A stretch of DNA of 64,000 nucleotides, from the NCBI GenBank assembly GCA_027449865.1, contig DAIDKV010000148.1:1-64000 (forward strand), given 5' to 3'. Under the pieces are notes generated by a model. The model was given only the letters and a program-made list of their open reading frames with translations. It made no database searches and was not told the origin of the DNA. The translations under genes were made by a program, and so were the position numbers. Source of the stretch: Planctomycetales bacterium (GTDB lineage: Bacteria; Planctomycetota; Planctomycetia; Isosphaerales; Isosphaeraceae). This document shows, in pieces, positions 1 to 8,305 of the stretch; the first letter of the stretch is position 1; the number at the start of each line of letters is the position of its first letter.

Positions 1-20
1 CTAGGAGCCTGTCCGAGAAT
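1..20. repeat. Left terminal inverted repeat of the IS
   Basis: Sequence ctaggagcctgtccgagaat matches the inverted right end at 18 of 20 bases; the mismatches are at positions 8 and 18. It begins exactly at the window edge. Confidence 0.85.
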
Positions 21-107
21 TTGGCCATGTCTCGGCTCGGTGAGTGAGCTCCCGCTGGGCTTTGGCCGTTTCGGCCTCCGGCCCTCCCTCGGCGCGCACT
101 GTCCCCC

Positions 108-1523
108 TCAACTCTCACCGGCGGCACGGCTGCGTCGCCAGATCTTCAGCAGATTATGCGACAGACAGATCAGTTGCCACTCCGCGGAGACCTTCTCCAG
201 ACCTCGGAGGAGGAACTGGCGGATGCCTCGCGCCGACTTCGTCTGGCCGAACACCGGCTCGACGATCTGCTTCCGCGCCGCGTAGAGGACCTTACCGGTC
301 GCTGTCTGCAGTTTGGCTCGCATCTGCTCCTTCACACTCGCCGACGAGGGGACCGGCGACTCTGAGGGGTCCGGCTCTTCATGGTGCTTCTGGCGCTCGA
401 CCGCCAGGTACGGGTCGATCCCGATCTCCACCAGGCCCGCGACCGCTCCCTCGCTGAAATAGCCGGTGTCCGCCGTGTTCGGGATCGGCACGGCGGACCC
501 GTCGGCCCCCCGGGGCCGCTCGATCCCGGCCGCTTCCAGATTCTCCAGGGCCGCTTGCGCCATCGGCACCGCCTGCTGTTTATCATTGGTCGCCTGGGTC
601 ACTTCGGCCGCGACGATGATCTGGTCCTCGCCATCCACTACTGCTTGAGCGTTGTACGAGTAATCGAACCCCTTGTTGCTCTGCTTCATGATCTTCGCTT
701 CGGGGTCGGTGAAGTTCGTCTGGGCCTTCTCCTCGGGGGACCACTCGATGGGAGCCGGCTCCTTGCCCGGCCGCTTGCGGCCCTCCGCTTCACGCCGGGC
801 CTGGGCTTCGTCGCGGCGGCGCTGTTCCGCTTCCGCACGGGCTCGGGCCTCGGCTTCCAGCCGCGCCTTCGCCGCGCGGATCTTGGCCAAGCGGTCCTCG
901 CGTCGCTTCAATTCGTCGGGCAACTCGTCGCCGCGACGGCCCCCCAACGCTGCGTCCTGCTCGGCGTCGGACCGCTCGGCGTCGCGGAGCAATCGCTCGA
1001 CCTCGGCCTCCAGCCGCGCGATCTCCTTGGCCATGTAGCCGTAACTCATGGCCTTGTGCCGCGAGGCGTTGGCCCGCATCTTCGTCCCGTCGGTGGAGAG
1101 GTTCCCCAGCTTGACCATCCCCAACTCGCCGGCCACCCGCAGAACCTCGAGGAACAAGGGCTTCAGCGCTGTGGTGTGGAGCTTGCGGAAATCGCTGATG
1201 GTGCGGAAGTCGGGGACGTCGTCGCCGACGATGGCGCGAAAGGCCAGATTGCGCTCGCAGGCAGCGGCGATCTTGCGGCTGGAGCAGACACCGACGGCGT
1301 AGGCGTAGACCAGGAGCGTGACCATCATCGTGACGTCGAAGGGGGGTTGGCCGCGGAGGTCGCGGGCGTAATACGCGTGGAAGGGGCCCAGGTCGAGTTG
1401 GGGGATCAGATCGATGAGGAAGAAAACCAGGTCGCCTTCGGGGAGGGCCTCGCGCGGCGCGATCGCGTCGTCGCCGTTGTGCTGGGGGTCCCAGGTCCGG
1501 TAGCTCTTGCGTCGCCCCTCCAT
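108..1523 (-). CDS. IS1182-family transposase (DDE type)
   Basis: This 471-residue protein is the only ORF of the element and would catalyse its transposition. The N-terminal third (about residues 25-135) has the helical DUF772-like region of IS1182/IS5-type transposases. A DDE core follows: the first Asp is in NLSTDGTKMRANA (near residue 145), the second in the ADTGYF motif, and the Glu in VEPVFGQTKSARG near the C-terminus. A charged Arg/Glu/Ala-rich coiled-coil insertion lies between the first two (about residues 170-250). The Cys-rich zinc segment found in many IS1182 transposases is absent. The length and reading frame are intact, so it may be active. Family assignment is from recognised motifs, not a search. 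Confidence 0.9.
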   Translation of the reverse strand: MEGRRKSYRTWDPQHNGDDAIAPREALPEGDLVFFLIDLIPQLDLGPFHAYYARDLRGQPPFDVTMMVTLLVYAYAVGVCSSRKIAAACERNLAFRAIVGDDVPDFRTISDFRKLHTTALKPLFLEVLRVAGELGMVKLGNLSTDGTKMRANASRHKAMSYGYMAKEIARLEAEVERLLRDAERSDAEQDAALGGRRGDELPDELKRREDRLAKIRAAKARLEAEARARAEAEQRRRDEAQARREAEGRKRPGKEPAPIEWSPEEKAQTNFTDPEAKIMKQSNKGFDYSYNAQAVVDGEDQIIVAAEVTQATNDKQQAVPMAQAALENLEAAGIERPRGADGSAVPIPNTADTGYFSEGAVAGLVEIGIDPYLAVERQKHHEEPDPSESPVPSSASVKEQMRAKLQTATGKVLYAARKQIVEPVFGQTKSARGIRQFLLRGLEKVSAEWQLICLSHNLLKIWRRSRAAGES

Positions 1524-1633
1524 GACTCGGCTCTCCGACGTGGCCTCAAGTGGGTCGAAAGCTCGGCGATCCGCATTGTGCCCGAGCCGTGTCCGTCTGA
1601 CTACAACCCTCGTCCGCTCTGACGCGGATCGAG

Positions 1634-1653
1634 ATACTCGGACAGCCTCCTAG
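1634..1653. repeat. Right terminal inverted repeat of the IS
   Basis: Sequence atactcggacagcctcctag is the inverted partner of bases 1-20. The open frame of the sigma factor continues from this point into unique chromosomal sequence. Confidence 0.85.
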
Positions 1654-1655
1654 TC

Positions 1656-2300
1656 ACGGAATACCAACCGGCGTTCGAAATCGATGCCGGAAGGACCAGC
1701 CAGACGCTCCTGGATCGCGTACGCGACTGGGGCGATCATCCGGCCTGGACCGAATTTCATGATCGTTACGACCCGATGCTCCGGCGATGGTGCGTGCGGT
1801 ATGCGCTGGGCGACGATGCCTCGGACGAGCTCTGCCAGCGCATCTGGTGCGAGCTGATGGCGCGGATGCGGAAGTTCCGGTACGATCCGACCGGAGGATT
1901 CCGCAAGTGGCTCTGGAGGCTGTTTCGGTCGCGGGCCATCGATTTACTGCGCCAGCGCCGCCATTCCCCGGTCTACCTCTTCGAAGAGTTACCGGACGAG
2001 CTGGTCCTGGGTCTGCACGGTCGGATGGCCGAGGATGACGTTGAGCCGGACCACGCCGCTGACTCGACGGCGCTGGCCCTGCTCGCGGTCGAGGTTCAGG
2101 CAGCCGTCTGCCGTCGCGTCGAGGCCGATACCTGGCGCAGCTACTGGATGATCGCCATCGAGGACCGCCCGATTCGAGAAGCGGCCGACGAGCTGGGCAA
2201 GACCTACACAGCGATCTATACCGGCTACCGCCGCGTCGATCGGATGCTCCGCTCCGAGGGCCAGCGCCGGCTTTCGTCGATGCAAGCCCAACCCCGATGA
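1656..2300 (+). CDS. ECF-like sigma-70 factor, 5' end cut by the IS
   Basis: The frame encodes a sigma-70 family factor. Region 2 spans the WTEFHDRYDPMLRRWC to RAIDLLRQRR stretch, and region 4 the C-terminal part with IREAADELGKTYTAIYTGYRRV. The track starts it at ATG 1776, but the same frame is open upstream to the IS boundary and encodes a credible N-terminus (TEYQPAFEIDAGRTSQTLLD). No ATG, GTG or TTG occurs in frame between the IS and 1776, and starting at 1776 would delete the front of region 2. I infer that the native start was lost or displaced by the insertion. The kinase gene starts 21 bases downstream, the usual planctomycete arrangement in which the kinase is thought to signal to its sigma factor. 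Confidence 0.82.
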   Translation, partial: TEYQPAFEIDAGRTSQTLLDRVRDWGDHPAWTEFHDRYDPMLRRWCVRYALGDDASDELCQRIWCELMARMRKFRYDPTGGFRKWLWRLFRSRAIDLLRQRRHSPVYLFEELPDELVLGLHGRMAEDDVEPDHAADSTALALLAVEVQAAVCRRVEADTWRSYWMIAIEDRPIREAADELGKTYTAIYTGYRRVDRMLRSEGQRRLSSMQAQPR

Positions 2301-2321
2301 CCATCGTGGAAAGGTCGGACC

Positions 2322-4685
2322 ATGCGATCGTGCCCGTCTTCCGCTACCCTGGCTCGACTCGTGCTCGATCCCAGCGGCGGTGAAACGCCCTCGACGCTGG
2401 AAGATCACATCGCGGGCTGTCCTAACTGCCAGTCGGCGCTCGATCGACTGGTGCAGAATGACGCCGCCGATCCCGAGGGCCTGGATATTCCGCCGCAGGA
2501 CAGCTGGCCGAGGCTCCCCGGGTTTGTCATCGAGCGGGAGCTGGGCCGGGGGAGCGCGGGTGTCGTCTATCTGGCGAGTCAGCCGAACCTCGACCGATGG
2601 GTGGCGCTCAAGGTCGTCCGAAGCGGGACAGCGGCCGGCTCTCGCGAGCATGCCCGGTGGCTCCGCGAGGCCCGGTCGTTCTCAAAACTTCGGCATGAAA
2701 ATGTGGTCCGACTCCATGAGATCGGTGAGGCCGAGGGCTGGCTCTACCTCGTCCTGGAATACATCCCAGGCGGGACGCTCTCCGATCGGCTGAAGGTCCC
2801 GTATGCGCCGATCGAGGCGGCCCGACTGATGGCACCGATCGCCGAGGCGGTGGACGCGATTCATCGCGAGGGCCTTTTGCACCGCGACCTCAAGCCGTCG
2901 AACATCCTGATGGATGCGTTCCCGGACGCCCCCCGAGAGCAGGCCACGCCGAAGGTCGGCGACTTCGGCCTGGCCTTCGCCTGGCAGGATGAACCTACTG
3001 TTTCAGGGACGGTCGGTACCGGCGTGCCGGTCGGTTCGCCCGGCTACATGGCGCCCGAGCAGGTCAACAACCGACGCGACCGGCTCAGCCCGGCGACCGA
3101 CGTTCACGGGCTGGGGGCCCTTCTTTACCACGCGATCACCGGCCGCCCACCGTTCGCGGCGCCCTCGGTCGCCGAGTCGCTCGACCAGATCCGCCATCGG
3201 GATCCGGTCCCGCCCCGCCGCCTCAACCCGGGCATCCCCCGCGATCTGGAAACTATCTGCCTGAAGTGCCTCCGAAAGGACCCGACGCGCCGATACGAAA
3301 CCGCGGGGGTCCTCGCCGACGACCTCCGACGATTCGTCAATGGCCTCCCGATCGCGGCCCGGCCCATCTCGCGACTGGAGAAGGCTGCACGTTGTTGCCG
3401 CCGATATCCCACGGTCGCCGCGCTGGCGATGGCGCTGATTGTGGCGATCTGGGGCGGGTTCGTTGGGATGTTCGTGCTCTGGCTTCACGCCGAAGCCCAG
3501 CGTGGCCGGGCCGAGGCCTATCTCGCCCGCGCGGCCGAACTGCTCGGTGAGCTGATCGACCTGAATGCCGGCGGGGCGGGCGGGCAGCCCAGGTACATCG
3601 ACCCAAATCGAAAGATCCTCCTTCTGCGAGGGGCCCGCCGGCACCTCGTCGGACTGGCCGAACAGCTTCCCGATCGCCGATCATATTACACGCAGTTGAT
3701 GGCCGTCGATCAGGGGCTATCCGACGTCCTCGACTACGAGTCGCGTCGAGATGAGCGGCGCGACCTGCTTCTCATCAGTCTCCGCGATGCCGAGGAGGCC
3801 CGCCGTCGATTCCCCCGCGACGGGTTCGCGCGAGACTGGCAGTTCTGGGCCATCTACCAACTCACCGAGGTCGCCGATGGGGACGGGAACGTCGGGGTTG
3901 TCGAATCCCTGATTGGGAGGACTATCGAGCTCGCGAAGGAGGCCTACACCTCCGTGCCCGGCCCCGCACAGCTTACGTGCCTCATCGATGGACGTCTGAG
4001 ACGCGCGGATTACCTCGCCGCGGCCGGGCGGATCGACGAGGTCCGGGGGTTGTTGCAGGATAATCGCCGGACTCTCGCCGAGGTGCCACGGGACCGAGTC
4101 GATCTGACGGTTATCCTGCTCCGGACCGCCTCGCCGATCTACGAGCGCCAGTTCGGGATCCAGCTGCCGCCCTGGCCCGGCCCCACCGGCGGCCTCGGCT
4201 CTACCGAGGCCGACCGCCTACCGCCCGAAGCCTGGGCCGAGGCGGCGGCGCGGTCCCTCGGCCTCGACGCCCCCGATGGACCGACAGCCTCCGCTCCCTC
4301 CATGACTACCCTGAAATTCGCCGAATCGCTCCAGAGGGTCGCGACCATCCAGCGACGACGGAAGCAACTCGCCCGTGCTCGACAGAGCGCCAATCGCCTG
4401 ATGGCGCTGGCCGAGAGGATGCTGAGGAGGCGGCCCCACGATCCCTTCACCTACCTCCTGCTCGCCGCCGCCCACGAGCAGGCGAATAAGAACGCCTGGC
4501 AGGAATACGACGACCCAGCGATCGACCCGGCCCGCAAGCCGGCGGTCTGGGCCAACATCGTGCAGACGATGCGCGATTGCGCGCGGGCCGATCGCACCGC
4601 CATGGAACTGGACCCGGACAACTTTGACGCCCGCAAGCAGTTCCAGCTTCACCAGCGGAAGCTGGAAAAGCTCTTGCATCCATAA
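2322..4685 (+). CDS. Zinc-finger transmembrane Ser/Thr protein kinase
   Basis: A 787-residue membrane kinase. The N-terminus carries an anti-sigma-like zinc motif (HIAGCPNC, near residue 30). The kinase domain spans about residues 70-335, with glycine loop GRGSAGVVY, VALKVV lysine, catalytic HRDLKPSN, DFGLA and MAPEQ, so all key residues are present. A transmembrane helix (AALAMALIVAIWGGFVGMF) follows near residue 370. The roughly 400-residue C-terminal part is helical with TPR-like character. It sits directly behind the sigma factor with a weak Shine-Dalgarno (gaaagg). The zinc motif plus linkage suggest that it senses a signal and releases or modifies that sigma factor; this is inference. 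IS insertion upstream may have altered expression of both genes. Confidence 0.92.
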   Translation: MRSCPSSATLARLVLDPSGGETPSTLEDHIAGCPNCQSALDRLVQNDAADPEGLDIPPQDSWPRLPGFVIERELGRGSAGVVYLASQPNLDRWVALKVVRSGTAAGSREHARWLREARSFSKLRHENVVRLHEIGEAEGWLYLVLEYIPGGTLSDRLKVPYAPIEAARLMAPIAEAVDAIHREGLLHRDLKPSNILMDAFPDAPREQATPKVGDFGLAFAWQDEPTVSGTVGTGVPVGSPGYMAPEQVNNRRDRLSPATDVHGLGALLYHAITGRPPFAAPSVAESLDQIRHRDPVPPRRLNPGIPRDLETICLKCLRKDPTRRYETAGVLADDLRRFVNGLPIAARPISRLEKAARCCRRYPTVAALAMALIVAIWGGFVGMFVLWLHAEAQRGRAEAYLARAAELLGELIDLNAGGAGGQPRYIDPNRKILLLRGARRHLVGLAEQLPDRRSYYTQLMAVDQGLSDVLDYESRRDERRDLLLISLRDAEEARRRFPRDGFARDWQFWAIYQLTEVADGDGNVGVVESLIGRTIELAKEAYTSVPGPAQLTCLIDGRLRRADYLAAAGRIDEVRGLLQDNRRTLAEVPRDRVDLTVILLRTASPIYERQFGIQLPPWPGPTGGLGSTEADRLPPEAWAEAAARSLGLDAPDGPTASAPSMTTLKFAESLQRVATIQRRRKQLARARQSANRLMALAERMLRRRPHDPFTYLLLAAAHEQANKNAWQEYDDPAIDPARKPAVWANIVQTMRDCARADRTAMELDPDNFDARKQFQLHQRKLEKLLHP

Positions 4686-4748
4686 CCGGCCCGCGATCGA
4701 ATCCAAGGGAGACGCCATCCTGCACGGCGGCCCGTGCGGGATCGATCC

Positions 4749-6191
4749 TCACTGGATCGGCGCGGTGGGCAGGCGAACGTTGACGGTCGTCCCCTCGCCG
4801 GAGCGGCTTGCGACTTCAATCCGGCCGCCGTGGGCCTCGACGATACTCCGGCAGATCGCCAGGCCGAGCCCGCTCCCGCCGTGTTCGCGCGAGCGTGCCG
4901 GGTCGGCCCGGTAGAAGCGCTGGTAGAGCATCGGGAGGTCGGATTCGAGGATGCCGACGCCCGTATCGGTGACGATTAGCACCGCTTCACCGTCCTCAAG
5001 GGCGGTCGAGACCGCAACCCGTCCGCCCGGCCGATTGTAGAGGATCGCGTTGGTGAGGAGGTTGACGGCGACCTGTCCCAGCCGGCCTGAATCGCCTTTG
5101 ACGATTGCCTCGTCACCCTCGAGCAAGATCGTCACGCCCCGGCGATCGGCGAGCGTTTGAAGCATCTCGACCGATTCCTCCGCGATGGCCGCCAGGTCGA
5201 CCGGCTCGGCCTTCAGTTCGAGCTGGCCGACATCGGCACGGGCAAGGGTAAGCAGGTCGTCAACCATCGCCTTCATCCGTCCGGCGGCCCGGGCGCAGGT
5301 GGTGAGGGCTTCTCGGTACTCGTCGATCGATCGAGGCCGCGAGAGGGCCAGCTCGATGTGGGCGAGGATCACCGAGAGGGGCGTGCGCAGCTCGTGCGAG
5401 GCGTCGGCCGTGAACCGGGCCTGTTGCTCGAACGAGATCTCCAGCCGGCCGAGCATCTCGTTGAGCATCTCGGCGAGCCCGGCCAGCTCAGAGTCGATCC
5501 CTTCGACGTCGATCCGCTCGGAGAGGCGCCGGGCGTTGATCTGGGCGAGGGCCTCGCTCATGCCCTGGATGGGCCGAACCGCCCGCGACGAAAGCCACCA
5601 TCCGCCCGCCAGCCCTGCGCTAAAGACAGCCAGTCCGGCGATCGCCAGACGCCAGGCGAGGCGGTGCATTTCGCCCAGCTCTCGGACGATCGAGCGTCCG
5701 ACGGTGATCTGGGTCCGTCCCGGGCCCATGAGCGTGACTTCGCGGAACATCCCCCTGCGCCGGGCGTGCCATTCCCGACCCGGTCCAACCTCGTCATCCG
5801 GCGGCGACTCCGGCGGGGTCGGATCGGCGCGTAAAATCTCGCCGTTTGGGCGTCGGATCACGAGGTAAGGCTGGTGTTGGGGATAACGTTCGAGGAGGGA
5901 GTTCGGCAACGCGAGGGCACTGGTTCGGATTCCTTGACGTCCAGGCGGTCCGAACGGCGGCGGACCAAATGGCGGCGGACCGAATGGCGGGATCGGCGGG
6001 CGGCGGCCTGGCGGAATCATCGCCCGGAGAACGCCCTCCATCACCCTCGCCCCGGAGAGCAGCTCGGCGTCGATCTCGTCGAGCCTCGCCCGTGCCGCAA
6101 CCAGGTAGAACGATGTCCCCGATCCCGCCACCACCAGCAGCAGGATCATCGCGTGCCAGGCCTGCAATCGCCATCGGAGCGACCTACGCAT
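4749..6191 (-). CDS. Sensor histidine kinase, two-TM type with HAMP
   Basis: The 480-residue sensor partner of the adjacent response regulator. A first transmembrane helix (MILLLVVAGSGTSFYLVAA) is followed by a periplasmic domain that includes a Pro-rich repeat (PPFGPPPFGPP). A second helix (AIAGLAVFSAGLAGGWWL) leads into a HAMP segment. The H-box FTADASHELRTPLSVI carries the phospho-acceptor His. The ATPase domain has the N-box (NLLTNAILYNRPGG), DTGVGI and GGSGLGLAI. Its ATG overlaps the regulator's stop by 8 nt, which indicates translational coupling. The architecture resembles EnvZ/CusS-like kinases; the ligand is unknown. Confidence 0.94.
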   Translation of the reverse strand: MRRSLRWRLQAWHAMILLLVVAGSGTSFYLVAARARLDEIDAELLSGARVMEGVLRAMIPPGRRPPIPPFGPPPFGPPPFGPPGRQGIRTSALALPNSLLERYPQHQPYLVIRRPNGEILRADPTPPESPPDDEVGPGREWHARRRGMFREVTLMGPGRTQITVGRSIVRELGEMHRLAWRLAIAGLAVFSAGLAGGWWLSSRAVRPIQGMSEALAQINARRLSERIDVEGIDSELAGLAEMLNEMLGRLEISFEQQARFTADASHELRTPLSVILAHIELALSRPRSIDEYREALTTCARAAGRMKAMVDDLLTLARADVGQLELKAEPVDLAAIAEESVEMLQTLADRRGVTILLEGDEAIVKGDSGRLGQVAVNLLTNAILYNRPGGRVAVSTALEDGEAVLIVTDTGVGILESDLPMLYQRFYRADPARSREHGGSGLGLAICRSIVEAHGGRIEVASRSGEGTTVNVRLPTAPIQ

Positions 6192-6837
6192 CGATCATGT
6201 AGCCCTGCCCGCGTCGGGTGACGATCAGATCCTTGCCCAGCTTCTTTCGGATGTGGGAGACGTGCACCTCGACAACGTTCGAGAGCGTGTCGTCGTCGTC
6301 GCCGAAGAGTCGGTCGTAGATCACCGACCTGGTGATGAGCTTGCCGCGATAGTGGGCCAGCAATTCGAGCAGAGCGTATTCACGGGCGGTCATCGCGACC
6401 GGAGCGCCCTCTCGGGTGACGGTCCGCGTGGCGGTTTCGATGGCGACCTCGCCGATCCGGATGATCGTCTCCGCGTGACCGACCGAGCGCCGGATCAGTG
6501 CCCGAAGCCGGGCGAGCAACTCCGAGAGCGCGAACGGTTTGACCAGGTAGTCGTCAGCGCCTGCGTCGAGCCCGGCGACACGATCGCCCACGCCGTCGCG
6601 TGCCGTGAGGATGAGCACGGGCGTCTTCCGCCGAGCGCGGAGCCGTCGCAGGACATCGAGCCCGCTGAGACCGGGGAGTTGCAGGTCGAGGATGACGGCG
6701 TCATACTCGGATTCAGACGCTTTGCGAAGTCCTTCAGGGCCGTCGTCGGCGCGGTCGGCGGCGTATCCCGCTTCACGGAACGCCTGGACCAGCCCCCGGG
6801 CCAGGTCGGGCTCATCCTCGATCACCAGGACCCGCAT
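6184..6837 (-). CDS. OmpR/PhoB-family response regulator
   Basis: A 217-residue two-domain regulator. The receiver domain (residues 1-115) has the acidic pair in VIEDEPD, the phospho-acceptor Asp in VILDLQLPG, the Thr in ILTARD and the Lys in LVKPF. The C-terminal winged-helix DNA-binding domain (about 125-215) ends with HVSHIRKKLG and TRRGQGYMID, typical of OmpR/PhoB members. It precedes and overlaps the histidine kinase gene by 8 nt. Its own start overlaps the end of tsaE by 16 nt, so the three genes are probably co-transcribed. No target site was identified in the window. Confidence 0.95.
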   Translation of the reverse strand: MRVLVIEDEPDLARGLVQAFREAGYAADRADDGPEGLRKASESEYDAVILDLQLPGLSGLDVLRRLRARRKTPVLILTARDGVGDRVAGLDAGADDYLVKPFALSELLARLRALIRRSVGHAETIIRIGEVAIETATRTVTREGAPVAMTAREYALLELLAHYRGKLITRSVIYDRLFGDDDDTLSNVVEVHVSHIRKKLGKDLIVTRRGQGYMIDA

Positions 6838-7328
6838 GAGGGCCCCTTTCCGCCGATCGCCTCGGCCAGTCGGTCGGCCGGGCCAGGCGGTAGCTCAATC
6901 CGAGCGCGTCGGGACGTAGGCCCGGTTGGTTCGAGGGTGATCGTCCATCGATCCGCCGGCAGCCATTCGGAGACCCGGTCGGCCCACTCCACGATCGAGA
7001 CACCCGCGTTCCAGTACTCGGCGACACCCAGCTCCTCAAACGCCGAGGGGGACGTCAGCCGGTAGGTATCAAAATGATGGACCGGTACCCGGCCCTCGTA
7101 TTCCTGGATCAGAACGAAGGTCGGGCTGGATATCGCGCCGGGATCGACGCCCAGCTCCTCGGCCAGGGCTCTTGTGAGCCGGGTCTTGCCAGCGCCGAGA
7201 GGTCCGATCAGGCCAATAACCGTCCCAACCTCAACCACTCCAGCGATCGCCCGGCCCAGGCGCGCGGTCTCTTCCTCCGAATCGAGAGAGACATCGATCA
7301 TCCCGGCATCGGGTCGGGCGACGATCAT
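6822..7328 (-). CDS. tsaE: tRNA t6A biosynthesis ATPase TsaE
   Basis: TsaE is the P-loop ATPase that, with TsaB, TsaC and TsaD, makes threonylcarbamoyl-adenosine at position 37 of ANN-decoding tRNAs. The Walker A motif is GPLGAGKTRL. The downstream SSPTFVLIQEY, HFDTYRL and VEWADR motifs match the family. The track's start at 7433 gives 203 residues, long for TsaE (about 150-160) and overlapping the cytochrome gene; the ATG at 7328 (168 aa) or 7301 (159 aa) fits better, but neither has a strong Shine-Dalgarno. The 3' end overlaps the response regulator by 16 nt. No other t6A gene is in the window. Confidence 0.92.
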   Translation of the reverse strand: MIVARPDAGMIDVSLDSEEETARLGRAIAGVVEVGTVIGLIGPLGAGKTRLTRALAEELGVDPGAISSPTFVLIQEYEGRVPVHHFDTYRLTSPSAFEELGVAEYWNAGVSIVEWADRVSEWLPADRWTITLEPTGPTSRRARIELPPGPADRLAEAIGGKGPSCGSW

Positions 7329-7410
7329 GACGGTTTGGAATCCCCGGATAACGGGCCGCCGCAAGCGCGACGGCCGCATTGATGTTATCCGATCGGTCCG
7401 GGCCTGTGAA

Positions 7411-7827
7411 TCACCGCGCCTCGCGGCGGACATACTTGTGGCAGTTGACGCAGTTCATTGTCAACCGGAGATAGGTCAGCGTGGCACCGTCGATGTTCTT
7501 TTCGCTGGCCTTCTTCGCAAGTTCGTCCGCCAGACGCTGGAATTCGTTGGTGAAGGCAAGGTATTCGCTGGGATCGGGGATGGTATCGACTTCCCACTCG
7601 GCGGCCTGACTCAACTTCTTGAGGGCTTTCGCGCCCTGCACGATCTTCGGGTACTCTTCAAGGGTGAGCCCTTCGAGAACCTGCTTGGAATACTCGAGCT
7701 TCATCCGCATGAACTCAGCACGGGTCCGGCGACTGGGCCCCTGAGCCTGCGCCGCCAGGAACGTCGCGGCGATGGCGAGCCCGGTCGCGACACCCATGAC
7801 CAGCCATCTCCGGTTTGTCGGGATCAT
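7411..7827 (-). CDS. Exported c-type cytochrome
   Basis: A 138-residue exported protein with one haem c attachment motif, CVNCHKY, near its C-terminus. The N-terminus from ATG 7827 has a basic start (MIPTNRRW), a hydrophobic core and an AQA cleavage region, a standard signal peptide. This ATG has a good Shine-Dalgarno (ggagga, 8 nt spacing), better than the track's start 14 codons earlier. The helical body with a C-terminal CxxCH resembles cytochrome c' or related four-helix cytochromes. The 49-residue membrane protein lies 64 nt upstream on the same strand, so the two may form a small redox operon. The partner is unknown. Confidence 0.85.
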   Translation of the reverse strand: MIPTNRRWLVMGVATGLAIAATFLAAQAQGPSRRTRAEFMRMKLEYSKQVLEGLTLEEYPKIVQGAKALKKLSQAAEWEVDTIPDPSEYLAFTNEFQRLADELAKKASEKNIDGATLTYLRLTMNCVNCHKYVRREAR

Positions 7828-7890
7828 CGGCGTCTTCCTCCATCGGCCGGTCGCATCGGACCGGTTCATCTCGATTCAATCCAGGTCAAG

Positions 7891-8040
7891 TCAGGTCAGA
7901 ACCCACCAGATGGCGAATCCCAGGAAAACCAGCCCAGCGATCGCCCAGAGAACCGTCCGGACGACGATCCGATAGCCGGGGTCGAACGGGGGCACGTGAT
8001 GATGGGACGGATGGACAGCGCTCAGGTCATGGGCTCGCAT
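7891..8040 (-). CDS. Small single-TM protein, 49 aa
   Basis: The ATG at 8040 has a strong Shine-Dalgarno (aggaggtgact just upstream), much better than the longer start in the track. The product is MRAHDLSAVHPSHHHVPPFD followed by one transmembrane helix (VVRTVLWAIAGLVFLGFAIWW). The N-terminus is His-rich (HPSHHH). It lies immediately downstream of structured RNA copy A and upstream of the cytochrome c gene. I do not recognise the family. Its size and single helix suggest a small accessory subunit of a membrane complex, perhaps with the adjacent cytochrome; this is speculative. Confidence 0.7.
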   Translation of the reverse strand: MRAHDLSAVHPSHHHVPPFDPGYRIVVRTVLWAIAGLVFLGFAIWWVLT

Positions 8041-8082
8041 AGTCACCTCCTGCCCGCTCGTCGCGGGAGGAACGGCCGGCGC

Positions 8083-8168
8083 AAGAAGAAGCCCCGCTGA
8101 TGCAGAGATTGCACCACGGGGCCACCCTGGCCGGGATCGCAACACGCCCGTCGCGAGCCGTTGTTCAA
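8083..8168 (-). ncRNA. Structured RNA element, copy A of three
   Basis: About 86 nt on the minus strand. The 5' hairpin has outer stem CAAC/GUUG, inner stem GCUC/GGGC and loop GCGAC. An 18-nt linker (CGAUCCCGGCCAGGGUGG) follows. The terminator hairpin is GCCCCG / UGGUGCA / loop / UGCAUCA / CGGGGC and then TTCTTCTT. It shares 17 identical bases (cggccagggtggccccg) with copy B and the same fold with B and C, but different upper-stem sequences that still pair. The element ends 43 nt before the start codon of the 49-aa membrane protein. It could be an independent sRNA or a leader with a terminator. Confidence 0.6.
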
Positions 8169-8305
8169 CTCCTGATGATATCCGCTTCCCAGGATTTCGT
8201 CAATGCCGCGACCCGTAAATCGCCGTGTCCGAGAAGGCCTGAGATCTGGTTGGGAGGAAGGCGAATGACCCGGTCCTGGTCGACCGCCTTGCATTGTTCA
8301 ATCAA
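8165..8305 (-). CDS. Possible 46-aa ORF coupled to sixA
   Basis: A TTG codon at 8305 overlaps the sixA stop as TTGA, the arrangement of a translationally coupled ORF. The 46-residue translation begins MIEQCKAVDQDRVIRLPP and has ordinary composition, unlike the Arg-rich shadow frame upstream of it. Against it, the end of the ORF coincides with the promoter of RNA copy A. I do not recognise the sequence. It could be a real small protein, a decayed extension of sixA or chance. Confidence 0.25.
   Translation of the reverse strand: MIEQCKAVDQDRVIRLPPNQISGLLGHGDLRVAALTKSWEADIIRS
8175..8203 (-). promoter_or_regulatory. Promoter of RNA copy A (TTGACG-17-TATCAT)
   Basis: On the minus strand TTGACG (8203-8198) and TATCAT (8180-8175) are separated by 17 bp, close to the sigma-70 consensus. 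The predicted start of transcription is near 8168, just ahead of the 5' hairpin of copy A. Confidence 0.6.

Larger units (their letters stand above)
1..1653 (-). mobile_element. IS1182-family insertion sequence, complete
   Basis: The two ends are near-perfect terminal inverted repeats: bases 1-20 (ctaggagcctgtccgagaat) and the reverse complement of 1634-1653 (ctaggaggctgtccgagtat) match at 18 of 20 positions. One transposase ORF fills the interior on the minus strand. Both ends carry CTAG, which is its own reverse complement, so it may be a 4-bp target duplication rather than part of the repeat; the left flank lies outside the window, so this cannot be settled. The plus-strand sigma-factor reading frame begins directly at the right end. 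Confidence 0.88.

Noticed and set aside
4722-4737. Short hairpin GCACGG-cggc-CCGTGC between convergent genes
   Set aside because: It has only 6 bp and no T run, so it is too weak to call as a terminator.
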